Shown one piece after another: positions 7,505 to 15,667 of a DNA stretch of 64,000 nucleotides. Made by a program: the position numbers and the translations under genes. The notes beneath the pieces are model-generated. The model saw nothing but the letters and a program-made list of their open reading frames with translations, did not search any database and was not told the DNA's origin. This DNA is from Alkalicella caledoniensis. GTDB taxonomy: Bacteria > Bacillota > Proteinivoracia > Proteinivoracales > Proteinivoracaceae. Location of the stretch: contig NZ_CP058559.1 of the NCBI RefSeq assembly GCF_014467015.1, positions 2,046,001-2,110,000 on the forward strand, in the 5' to 3' direction. The first letter of the stretch is position 1. Every line of letters starts with the position of its first letter.

Positions 7505-8233
7505 TTGGTTGATTTCTTTGAAGTTACAATCCAAACCATACTAGCCTTTTTTACAATTTTGTTCATAACACGTCTATTGGGACGACAACAAATATCTCAG
7601 CTTACTTTATATGAATACATTAATGGTATAACTTTTGGTTCCATTGCAGCTACCCTTGCCACAGACCTAAATCAAAGGACTTACCAACATTTTTTAGGGT
7701 TAATACTTTTTGGTATTATGACAAGTGCAGTTTCTTTTATAGCATTAAAAAATAGACCATTTAGAAAAGTTGTGGAAGGGGAACCGATACTTGCTATTCA
7801 TGACGGTAAGATCCTCGAAAAAAACTTGAAGATGGCTAGGTATAGTATGGACGAGCTGAACGAATTATTGAGAAAAAAAGACTGTTTTTCAATAAATGAT
7901 GTGCAGTATGGTGTTTTAGAAATAAACGGAGACTTAAATATTATTAAGAAAGTAGATAAAAGGCAAGTCACCTTAGAGGATATAAATGCAAAAGCTGAGC
8001 AAGAGTCTTTAGCAACAGAAATTATCATTGGGGGTCAAATAATATATGACAATTTAGCAAAAAAGAATATAACAGGTATGGATTTATTAGACAGACTAAA
8101 CTTGTCAGGGGTAAAAAAAGTATCTGAGGTTATGTACTGTACCATTGATGTAAATGGTAAAATCTATATTGATAAATTTGATGATGATTTAGAGCCAAAT
8201 CTTGATATTAGTGAAAATAATGATCAGATTTAA
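7505..8233 (+). CDS. DUF421 (YetF/YdfR-type) membrane protein
   Basis: 242 residues, TTG start 6 bases after GGGGAGGT. There are three N-terminal membrane segments (about 5-25, 35-58, 62-82), including the RLLGRQQISQLTLYEYINGITFGSIAA stretch typical of the family. A cytoplasmic DUF421 domain (about 90-215) follows with the RPFRKVVEGEP, FSINDVQYGVLEINGDL and DRLNLSGVKKVSEV elements. Bacillus members such as YetF are inner-membrane proteins of unclear role, some produced during sporulation. It is followed at 86 bases by the CapA-like lipoprotein gene. Confidence 0.85.
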   Translation: MVDFFEVTIQTILAFFTILFITRLLGRQQISQLTLYEYINGITFGSIAATLATDLNQRTYQHFLGLILFGIMTSAVSFIALKNRPFRKVVEGEPILAIHDGKILEKNLKMARYSMDELNELLRKKDCFSINDVQYGVLEINGDLNIIKKVDKRQVTLEDINAKAEQESLATEIIIGGQIIYDNLAKKNITGMDLLDRLNLSGVKKVSEVMYCTIDVNGKIYIDKFDDDLEPNLDISENNDQI

Positions 8234-8318
8234 TGCAAAAAGTCTCTTTTTGTTATACAATTAGTGATAGTTGAAGATTTAGAGAAAACATAAAAAGTCC
8301 TTAGAAGGGGGATTAAAC

Positions 8319-9566
8319 TTGAAAAAAGTCAGTATAATTATCTTAATGTTATTACTTGTATTAGTTAGTGGTTGTGGCATATGGACACAAAGAGAGCCAG
8401 ATCCAGCACCTCAAGAACCCATAGTAGAGGAGCCTAAGGAAGATCAGATTGTAGAGGTTACCATCTCTTCCGTAGGAGACATTATGGCCCATATGCTTCA
8501 AATCCAAGCGGCCCATAATAGTGGAGACAACACCTATGACTTCACAAATAACTATAAATACATAAAACCATATACCCAAGAGGCTGATATATCCATTGCC
8601 AACTTAGAAACAACTTTCGGAGGAACGGACAGGCCTTATAGCGGGTATCCTTTGTTTAACACACCAGATACCCTGGCAGATGCTCTAGACTACGCCGGGT
8701 TCAATGTGGTATCCACTATAAACAACCATACCATCGATACAGGGCTTAGTGGAATGCTGAGGACCCTAGATGTACTTCATGAGAAAAATTTGACTCCTGT
8801 TGGTACCCGGAGAAATACAGATGAGGAAAGCTTTGTAGTTAAAGAAGCTAATGGGGTTAAGGTAGGAATAACGGCGTATAGCTATGAGTCACCTTCATCT
8901 GGTGGTACTAAAATGCTAAATGGTATCCCTATTCCCAATGGAGCAGAAGAATTACTAGATACGTTTAATTATGCTACCATTGACTCTGATTTAGAAAAAA
9001 TGGAGCAACGTATAAATAAGATGAGGCAACAAGGTGCTGAAATTATTGTTTTTGTAATCCACTGGGGTAATGAATATCAAAGAAGCTACAATGATCATCA
9101 ACAAAATATAGCGGAGAGCCTTAGTGATTTAGGGGTTGACATTATTTTTGGAAGCCATCCCCATGTTATACAACCAGTGGAGTTTATTGAATCACAGGTG
9201 ACTGGCAAAAGAACTGTAGTTGCCTACTCTTTAGGTAATTTTATATCGAATCAGAGATATGAGTTTTTAAATAATAGGTTGACGGAAGACGGCCTTATAG
9301 TAAAAGTGACATATGAAAAGAATATGACAACAGGTGAAGTAACCCTAAATGAAACTTCCTACATACCCACGTGGGTTAACAGACATGTGGTATCGGGTAA
9401 GTGGGTATATGAGATTATCCCTGTCCATCAAGCATTGGAAAACAAGGAAGACTTTAATTTAGTGACCACAGATAGTATAAATAGGGCTAAAATTTCCTTG
9501 GAAAATACAGTGACATGGATAGAACAACATAATCAAGAGATAATATTAGACAAGGAAATCAAATAA
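8319..9566 (+). CDS. CapA-family lipoprotein (metallophosphatase-like fold)
   Basis: 415 residues from a TTG behind AGAAGGGGG. Residues 1-19 are a lipoprotein signal ending in the lipobox LVSGC, so the mature protein should be anchored outside the membrane by a diacylated Cys. The PGA_cap domain shows SSVGDIM (about 51), NLETTF, NNHTIDTG (about 140), VFVIHWGNEYQ (about 245), GSHPHVIQP (about 282) and YSLGNF (about 305). These are the conserved blocks of CapA/PgsA, associated with poly-gamma-glutamate export. No capB or capC lies nearby, so a capsule role is unproven; a general envelope hydrolase is possible. Confidence 0.85.
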   Translation: MKKVSIIILMLLLVLVSGCGIWTQREPDPAPQEPIVEEPKEDQIVEVTISSVGDIMAHMLQIQAAHNSGDNTYDFTNNYKYIKPYTQEADISIANLETTFGGTDRPYSGYPLFNTPDTLADALDYAGFNVVSTINNHTIDTGLSGMLRTLDVLHEKNLTPVGTRRNTDEESFVVKEANGVKVGITAYSYESPSSGGTKMLNGIPIPNGAEELLDTFNYATIDSDLEKMEQRINKMRQQGAEIIVFVIHWGNEYQRSYNDHQQNIAESLSDLGVDIIFGSHPHVIQPVEFIESQVTGKRTVVAYSLGNFISNQRYEFLNNRLTEDGLIVKVTYEKNMTTGEVTLNETSYIPTWVNRHVVSGKWVYEIIPVHQALENKEDFNLVTTDSINRAKISLENTVTWIEQHNQEIILDKEIK

Positions 9567-9593
9567 TTTATATCCTCCGTATCTGATAATTTT

Positions 9594-9633
9594 AAAAACA
9601 GCAATTCTCCTAAAAGGGAGGATTGCTGTTTTT
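9594..9633. terminator. Bidirectional terminator between capA-like and murE-like genes
   Basis: A long stem, AAAAACAGCAATTCTCCT paired with AGGGAGGATTGCTGTTTTT. T runs lie on both strands, so it serves both convergent genes. Confidence 0.9.
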
Positions 9634-9690
9634 AAAATATAGCAAATAAATTAAACTTGAGTGTTTTCCTAACTATTATTTAAAATGGAG

Positions 9691-11265
9691 TTAATTCATT
9701 CCTGCAACACGATGCTCTAAGGATGCAAAAATACTATTTTGCAATTCCTGCTGTTCTTTAAGAGATAGGTTTTTACTGATAACCGTTTGCTCATAAATAT
9801 ATTGAAGGGCCACTTTTGCAGCAGGATCCATACCCTGGCATCCCCCTAACAATATCACATCTTTTTCAGTTACTTCACAAAGAGTAGATACAACAGCCTC
9901 TTTTAGGGTTTTATATACAGTGGTACTTATCCCTGACTCCCTAAGTATATCTACAACGCATTTTAACTCTGATGGGTCAACTGAGTCTTTAGAGGTAACA
10001 TAATCCTCACTGGTTGTAAGGGTAATATGATCCACATTTAACTCTTTTGCCCACTTAGCCATAATATGTGCGTTTTCTGTGTTCACTGTAACCCCGCGGT
10101 TTCCTCTAATTCCATAGATCAGTGAGAATTTATTGTAACTCATATGTTTGATTGTTTCCATTGTTACCTCTATATTGCCAGGATTGGCAAAGTGGTCATC
10201 TATGATTTTAAAACTGCTGTTATAGATTAACTGAAATCTACGCTCTACGCCAATAAAAGCATAAATCGCATTTTTAATAGTATCAAAGTCTGCTCCAAGC
10301 AATAGGCCAACAGCAATGGCAACCATGGAGTTATACACATTATGTAAACCGAGGACTTGCAAGGTAATTTCGTGATAGCCAGCTTCTATAATGCCATGTT
10401 CAGTTTGTATGGGCTGGGTAATTTCTAGGGTATAGGATGTTTCGTTGCCAGATAAATCTACATTTGTGGCTACAAAGTTACAAAATTGATTTTTCATACC
10501 AAATGTGATTATTCTAGCCTTTGTTTCATTACCAAATTCTAAGGATTCAGTGCAGTCACCATTTATTATTGCGAAATTATTCTTAGAAAGGTTTTTAACC
10601 AGTTTTTTCTTTGCAGCTACATAGTTTTCAAAAGACCCATGCAAATCGATATGATCTCGAGAAATATTATTAACAACTGCTATATGGTAGTCTACGAAAT
10701 CAACTCTACTTAAGTCTAGCCCAGAGGATGAGACCTCCATGGTGACATGGTTTACGTTATTATCAACCATTTCTTTAAGATACATCTGTAAATCTAAAGA
10801 CTCTGGGGTTGTTAATTCTGAAGGTATAAAAGAATCCCCGTTTTTTATTATGACCGTGCCAATTAGGCCTGTATTTTTAAAGGCTGAAGATAGGATTGTA
10901 TCTATCATAAAAGTGGTTGTTGTCTTGCCGTTAGTTCCTGTTACACCAACCATTTTAAGTGTATCAGAAGGATTATTATAAAATAGTGAACTTATGTGGG
11001 CTAAAGCCCTTCTACTATCAGGAACCACAATCTGAGGAATATTTATGTGGGTCTGTAAGTCTTCAACAACTAAGGCTACTGCACCCTTGTTGACAGCTCC
11101 TTGGGCATAAATATGTCCATCGGATTTATAACCTTTAATACATACAAAAATGTCTCCAGGCTTAACTTTCTGAGAATGATAAGATATTCCATTAAATTCA
11201 ATAGGCTTCTCTACATTTAACTTACTTGTATACGTGATTTTCCCCAAAATAGTGTATAAGTTCAC
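9691..11265 (-). CDS. Mur ligase family protein, divergent MurE paralogue
   Basis: 524 residues, GTG start with AGGGGG 8 bases upstream. It has the three-domain Mur ligase plan: a substrate domain with SQKVKPGDIFVCIKGYKSDGH (31-51), an ATPase domain with GVTGTNGKTTT (107-117), TTPES (152-156), EVSSSGL (177-183) and NISRDHIDLHG (200-210), and a C-terminal domain. Canonical MurE adds diaminopimelate or Lys to UDP-MurNAc-dipeptide. Here the DYAHTP segment is changed to DDHFANPGN and the DNPR amino-acid recognition motif is absent (TTSEDYV in its place), so the third substrate is probably different. There is no mur cluster nearby. The C-terminal GGCQGMDPAAKVA segment is unusual for MurE. Confidence 0.8.
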   Translation of the reverse strand: MNLYTILGKITYTSKLNVEKPIEFNGISYHSQKVKPGDIFVCIKGYKSDGHIYAQGAVNKGAVALVVEDLQTHINIPQIVVPDSRRALAHISSLFYNNPSDTLKMVGVTGTNGKTTTTFMIDTILSSAFKNTGLIGTVIIKNGDSFIPSELTTPESLDLQMYLKEMVDNNVNHVTMEVSSSGLDLSRVDFVDYHIAVVNNISRDHIDLHGSFENYVAAKKKLVKNLSKNNFAIINGDCTESLEFGNETKARIITFGMKNQFCNFVATNVDLSGNETSYTLEITQPIQTEHGIIEAGYHEITLQVLGLHNVYNSMVAIAVGLLLGADFDTIKNAIYAFIGVERRFQLIYNSSFKIIDDHFANPGNIEVTMETIKHMSYNKFSLIYGIRGNRGVTVNTENAHIMAKWAKELNVDHITLTTSEDYVTSKDSVDPSELKCVVDILRESGISTTVYKTLKEAVVSTLCEVTEKDVILLGGCQGMDPAAKVALQYIYEQTVISKNLSLKEQQELQNSIFASLEHRVAGMN

Positions 11266-11398
11266 AATTATTCCCCCTTATCTTTTGAAGATATTTTACC
11301 ATATTTTTCATGTTATTAGTAGATAATTATTTCACAATCTAACTCCCCTTGTATTAAATTTCACCCTAGTATAAAATTAATATAAGGGGTGAGTGGTT

Positions 11399-13342
11399 AT
11401 GGAATTTCTAACAATGGATCAAGTCCAAGAAAAATATAATATATCTAAAGCTACTGCCTTAAATTGGGTTAGGTTAGGTAACCTAGGTAACTTTAAACAA
11501 GGGGAGTTAGTGATATCCCAAGATGATCTAGAAAAATACCATATGGGGAGGCTACAAAACCGAAGGAATAAGCTAAATAGGGAAGATGCTTTCATACCTC
11601 AGAAGTATGTAGCTGACCAAAGATACCTTAAACTAGTCAGTGAAATTATCAAAATATCAGGCAAATACAAAACCATCAAAAATTATAAAGAAAAAATACT
11701 TTTAGTTATTATATATAAATTGCTATTAAAAGAGGGAGTTATCCACAATATTGAAGAAGTTATCCAAGATGTTGATAAGTTAAACCCTGTATTAAACAAC
11801 ATTTTAGTGGAGGGCTTGGGTTCCTTAGTAATTGGGCCTCAAGATTATTTATTACAAAAGGAACTCCTTGATTTAGAAATACATGAGGGGGAGGGTGATT
11901 TACTTGGACTTTTATATCTATCCCTTAAAGGACAAGGACATAAGAATAAAGTAGGTAGTTACTATACTCCCCAGTCAGTGGTGAAGAGGATAATTGAAGA
12001 CCTTTCCATTGACTACACCAGTATACCAAGAAGTCTAGACCCTACTTGTGGTTCAGGAACATTCTTAATGGAGCAATACAAAAAACTCATTGAGATGTTT
12101 GGTGAATGCAAGAAACTTGAAATTGTTAAGAGCCTTCATGGGTGGGATACAGATCCCATTGCAGTGGCCCTTTGCAAAATAAATTTAATACTACTGTCAA
12201 GGACTCTTTGTGTTGATAATATTAAGGTAAATAATTCCCTTGGGGTAAAGGAAAAAGGACAATTTGATTTAGTTATTGGAAACCCCCCTTGGGGCTATAA
12301 GTTTAAAGCTAATGAAGTGAAAGAGTTAGGATTTTCAAAGGGCTCCATGGACTCTTTTATTATGTTTATACTAAAGGGAATGGACTTGATAAAATATAAA
12401 GGGAAACTGTGTTTTTGTTTACCCTACTCCTTTATGAACGTAAAAAGCCATGAACATATACGAAGAGAACTACTTAAAAAATATAAGATAATTTCTATAA
12501 CTGATTTAGGAGTACCCTTTGACGGAGTGTTTTCTGGAAGCATAATCCTTAAGGTAAGTAAGGAAACCCATGACGAATACCCTATATCTCTGGAAAGTCT
12601 GGACTGTTTTGTCAAAGTTAAAAAAACTGATATTTGCTCTATGCCACTTTGCAACTTTAGTTTTGTTAAGTCCAATGCTACATATGATATTGTAAAAAAA
12701 ATTAATGGCAAAAATGTAATTACTTTAAAAAATAAAGCTACCTTTGCTTTGGGAATAGTTACGGGGAACAACTCCAATTACATAAAAAATGAGGCTTTTA
12801 GGGAATGGGAGCCTATTATAAAGGGAACTGAGATATATAAGTATGGGATTAGGCATGGAGGTAATTATATAAATTTTGATCGTAATAAGTTTCAGCAGGT
12901 GGCACCTACTGAAACTTATAGGGCTAATGAAAAGCTAATATATAGATTTATAAATAAAAGTCTCACCTTTGCTTATGATTGTGATGGACTTCTAACCCTA
13001 AATAGTGCCAATATAGTGATACCCAAAATACCTGGATTGAATATTAAGTATATAATGGCGGTACTGAATTCTAGAGTAATTCAGTTTTACTATCAAAATA
13101 TATTTCCAAGTATAAAAGTATTGAGGCATCAGATAGAATCACTACCTATTCCCGTTGTTGATGAGTGGACTCAAAATAGGGTTATATCTAAAGTGGACAA
13201 TATAATTAACTGCAATGATCCTAAACTAAAAGAGATAATCTACGGGGAAATAGATTCAATGGTATTTAATATATTTCAATTAAATGAAAAAGAAGTAAAG
13301 ACAATAGTTAGAGAAGTAGAGGTAAGGAATTTAATTAAATAA
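11399..13342 (+). CDS. Solitary N6-adenine DNA methyltransferase with N-terminal HTH domain
   Basis: ATG at 11399 chosen (AAGGGG about 10 bases upstream); an in-frame GTG lies two codons earlier. About 647 residues. Residues 1-50 form an excisionase/MerR-like helix-turn-helix (MDQVQEKYNISKATALNWVRLG). The catalytic domain has GSYYTPQSVV (about 184), motif I LDPTCGSGTF (about 213-222) and motif IV NPPW (about 295-298), as in Eco57I/TaqI-type amino methylases. The C-terminal half resembles the TaqI-like target-recognition domain. I see no PD-(D/E)XK nuclease motif and no restriction gene beside it. The layout from YYTP onward resembles CamA, the conserved orphan methylase of Clostridioides difficile that affects sporulation. 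Confidence 0.8.
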   Translation: MEFLTMDQVQEKYNISKATALNWVRLGNLGNFKQGELVISQDDLEKYHMGRLQNRRNKLNREDAFIPQKYVADQRYLKLVSEIIKISGKYKTIKNYKEKILLVIIYKLLLKEGVIHNIEEVIQDVDKLNPVLNNILVEGLGSLVIGPQDYLLQKELLDLEIHEGEGDLLGLLYLSLKGQGHKNKVGSYYTPQSVVKRIIEDLSIDYTSIPRSLDPTCGSGTFLMEQYKKLIEMFGECKKLEIVKSLHGWDTDPIAVALCKINLILLSRTLCVDNIKVNNSLGVKEKGQFDLVIGNPPWGYKFKANEVKELGFSKGSMDSFIMFILKGMDLIKYKGKLCFCLPYSFMNVKSHEHIRRELLKKYKIISITDLGVPFDGVFSGSIILKVSKETHDEYPISLESLDCFVKVKKTDICSMPLCNFSFVKSNATYDIVKKINGKNVITLKNKATFALGIVTGNNSNYIKNEAFREWEPIIKGTEIYKYGIRHGGNYINFDRNKFQQVAPTETYRANEKLIYRFINKSLTFAYDCDGLLTLNSANIVIPKIPGLNIKYIMAVLNSRVIQFYYQNIFPSIKVLRHQIESLPIPVVDEWTQNRVISKVDNIINCNDPKLKEIIYGEIDSMVFNIFQLNEKEVKTIVREVEVRNLIK

Positions 13343-13372
13343 AGGGTGCCCCCAATGGGGCACCCTTTGTTT
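13341..13372. terminator. Terminator between the methyltransferase and hcp genes
   Basis: Stem AAAGGGTGCCCC / GGGGCACCCTTT with loop CAAT, then TGTTT. It overlaps the end of the methyltransferase stop codon and lies between convergent genes. Confidence 0.85.
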
Positions 13373-13384
13373 AACATATAATAA

Positions 13385-14683
13385 CTATCCTAGCATAGCT
13401 GCTAAATCTGTTTGAGCATCGCCAGTTAGTTTGAGGTTGAAGTTATCTTGTAAAACGCCAAGAACTCCTGCAGAAATAAACTCTGGTGGTTTAGGTCCAA
13501 TGTAGATGTTTTGGATACCTAGGCTAAATAGACCTAGTAAAATTGCAACAGCTTTTTGCTCGAACCATGAAAGAACAATGCTCAATGGTAGTTCGTTTAC
13601 TGAGCAGTTGAAAGCTTCTGCTAAAGCGATTGCTATTCTAACAGCAGATCCAGAGTTGTTACATTGACCTAAGTCTATATAACGAGGTATACCAGTTCCT
13701 TCGATTGTACCGAAGTCGATATCATTGAATCTGTACTTACCACAAGAAGTTGTTAGAATTACACAATCCTTTGGTAATGAAGAAGCTAATTCTCTGTAGT
13801 ACTCTCCACCTTTACCAGGAGCGTCACAACCAGCAATTACAAAGAACCTTCTGATCTTACCAGATTTTACAGCTTCTACGATTTCTGGAGCGATTCCTAG
13901 TACTGTCTCATGATGGAAGCCAGTGCTTAGGGTTTTGTCAGACTCTATGTTTGCTTCTGGAAGCTCTAGAGCCCTTTCAATTAGCACTGAGAAGTCAGGG
14001 CTAGTGATTTTAGTTACGCCCTCTAAGCCAGTTACACCATAAGAGAACATTCTGTCAGCGTAAGTACCTTTAATTGGCATAACACAGTTAGTTGTCGCTA
14101 AGATAGCACCAGGGAATTCTTCAAATACTTTTCTTTGGTCAAACCACGCCTTACCTACGTTACCCTTTAGGTGAGGATATTTCTTTAATGATGGGTAACC
14201 ATGGGCTGGAAGCATCTCTGAGTGAGTGTATATGTTAATGCCTTTACCTTCTGTTTGCTTAAGTAGTTCTTCTAAAGCAAATAAGTTGTGGCCTGTAACG
14301 ATAATGCACTTACCTTCGATTTTATCTGCAGATACCACAACAGGTTGTGGAATACCAAGTTTATCGGTATGTGCTTTATCTAAAACTTCCATTATTTTAA
14401 CGGTTGCTTGACCAACCTTCATTGCCATTTCTATATGTTCACTTACATTGAAGTTAGAGTTAGTAAGGGTAGTATATAGAGCTTCATGAGTGATTCTATC
14501 TACTTCATCACTGCTGTAACCTAGCTCCCTAGCATGTGTTGCATATGCTGCTATTCCTTTAAGACCTAAAATCATTGTATCTTGTAAGCTCGCTATATCT
14601 GGGTTTTTACCACATACACCTATTGGACCTGTACAGCCACCCTTAGGAGTTTGTTCACATTGATAACAAAACATTTCTGACAT
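13385..14683 (-). CDS. hcp: Hydroxylamine reductase (hybrid-cluster protein), short form
   Basis: The start is the ATG at 14683: AAGGAGGA lies 7 bases upstream, and MSEMFCYQCEQTPKGG is the family N-terminus. The product has 432 residues. The proximal Fe-S cluster Cys are C6-X2-C9-X7-C17-X6-C24. Hybrid-cluster ligand regions are visible (the GHNLFALEELL His, the HSEMLPAHGYP Glu/His, NCVMP, GCDAPG, TSCGKYRF). At about 430 residues it matches the short class III proteins, which lack the N-terminal helical insert of the roughly 550-residue enzymes. The enzyme reduces hydroxylamine and acts as an NO reductase in nitrosative stress. No hcr reductase gene is adjacent. A FNR/CRP-type palindrome lies upstream. 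Confidence 0.93.
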   Translation of the reverse strand: MSEMFCYQCEQTPKGGCTGPIGVCGKNPDIASLQDTMILGLKGIAAYATHARELGYSSDEVDRITHEALYTTLTNSNFNVSEHIEMAMKVGQATVKIMEVLDKAHTDKLGIPQPVVVSADKIEGKCIIVTGHNLFALEELLKQTEGKGINIYTHSEMLPAHGYPSLKKYPHLKGNVGKAWFDQRKVFEEFPGAILATTNCVMPIKGTYADRMFSYGVTGLEGVTKITSPDFSVLIERALELPEANIESDKTLSTGFHHETVLGIAPEIVEAVKSGKIRRFFVIAGCDAPGKGGEYYRELASSLPKDCVILTTSCGKYRFNDIDFGTIEGTGIPRYIDLGQCNNSGSAVRIAIALAEAFNCSVNELPLSIVLSWFEQKAVAILLGLFSLGIQNIYIGPKPPEFISAGVLGVLQDNFNLKLTGDAQTDLAAMLG

Positions 14684-14729
14684 TCGTATTTCCTCCTTAA
14701 AAATTTTATTGTCTAGCACATCTACTATG

Positions 14730-14767
14730 ATAATATAGATTTAAAGGAAATTATGTGATATTAATCA
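14730..14767 (-). promoter_or_regulatory. Candidate hcp promoter with a FNR/CRP-family operator
   Basis: TGAT-ATTA-ATCA (14756-14767) is a perfect 4+4 palindrome with the FNR-type spacing. On the minus strand a TATTAT -10 candidate lies at 14730-14735, which would place the palindrome near -40 of the hcp start site, the usual activator position. In other bacteria hcp is controlled by CRP/FNR proteins such as HcpR. The assignment is inference; the site could also act on the divergent plsC gene. Confidence 0.45.
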
Positions 14768-14863
14768 TAGTAATGGTATGAATTTAGTAACATCTTAAAA
14801 AAGGTATTAAGTTTTTAATGTAGAATAAAATATAAATAAACATAATAAAAGGTGTGGTGTAAT

Positions 14864-15580
14864 GTGTTAAGTACCGTAATTTTAGCCATATATGTAGTTG
14901 TATTTTTGCTATTATCCCTACCGTATTTAGCTATTGTTAAGTTAGTCCGGGTTATAGGTCTAAAGAATGTTCACGAAAAAATGCTAGAAGTTTTTGTGCA
15001 ATTTTTCGGTAAATCTGTGATTAGGGTAGTAGGGGCAAATGTTGAAGTAGAAGGCTTAGAAAATCTACCTAAAGGAAACGTATTATTTGTGGGCAATCAT
15101 CAAAGCTACGCAGATATTCCAATAATGCTGGGGTTTATCCCAGGAGTGAAGAGTTTCATAGCGAAAAAAGAAACCCGTAGGATACCAGTGGTAAGCTGGT
15201 GGATGGTTGAAATAAATTGCGTTTTCCTTGATAGACAAAACCTGCGTCAAGGGATGAAAGATATGGCAAAGGCCAAAGAGTTCTTACAAGAAGGCAGATC
15301 CATGGTAATATATCCTGAAGGAACCCGTAGTCAAAATGATGATATGGGGGAGTTTAAGAAAGGAAGCTTGAAAATTGCTCAACAAGCTAATGTTCCTGTG
15401 GTTCCAGTGGCAATCTTAGGTTCATATAAACTATATGAACAACAAAAAAAGATTAAAAAAGCAGAAGTTAAATTGACAATAGGTGAGCCGATATTTATTG
15501 AGAAGCTAAGTAAAGAAGAACAAAAAGAAATTGCAGAAATTGCTGAAAATAGAGTTAGAATAATGCTAAAAAGCACCTAA
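14864..15580 (+). CDS. plsC: 1-acyl-sn-glycerol-3-phosphate acyltransferase
   Basis: The GTG at 14864 gives the best spacing to AAAAGGTG (about 10 bases); the GTG at 14852 overlaps it. About 238 residues. An N-terminal membrane helix (STVILAIYVVVFLLLSLPYLAIVKL) is followed by the acyltransferase blocks NHQSYADIP (H-X4-D, about 78), FIAKKETRRIPVVSWWM (block 2), FLDRQNLRQG (about 122) and YPEGTRS (about 150). It converts lysophosphatidate to phosphatidate at the membrane. The terminator hairpin overlaps its stop codon. It stands alone, with no other lipid gene beside it. Confidence 0.92.
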   Translation: MLSTVILAIYVVVFLLLSLPYLAIVKLVRVIGLKNVHEKMLEVFVQFFGKSVIRVVGANVEVEGLENLPKGNVLFVGNHQSYADIPIMLGFIPGVKSFIAKKETRRIPVVSWWMVEINCVFLDRQNLRQGMKDMAKAKEFLQEGRSMVIYPEGTRSQNDDMGEFKKGSLKIAQQANVPVVPVAILGSYKLYEQQKKIKKAEVKLTIGEPIFIEKLSKEEQKEIAEIAENRVRIMLKST

Positions 15581-15597
15581 TAGTAGGTGCTTTTTAG
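15568..15597 (+). terminator. Terminator of plsC
   Basis: Stem AAAAAGCACCTA / TAGGTGCTTTTT; the left arm overlaps the stop codon. Confidence 0.88.
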
Positions 15598-15667
15598 TTT
15601 TGTCTTCACTTTTCTTGAAATTATGCTAAAATTAAAATAATAATGTAAAAAAGAGTGAGGGATGAAG

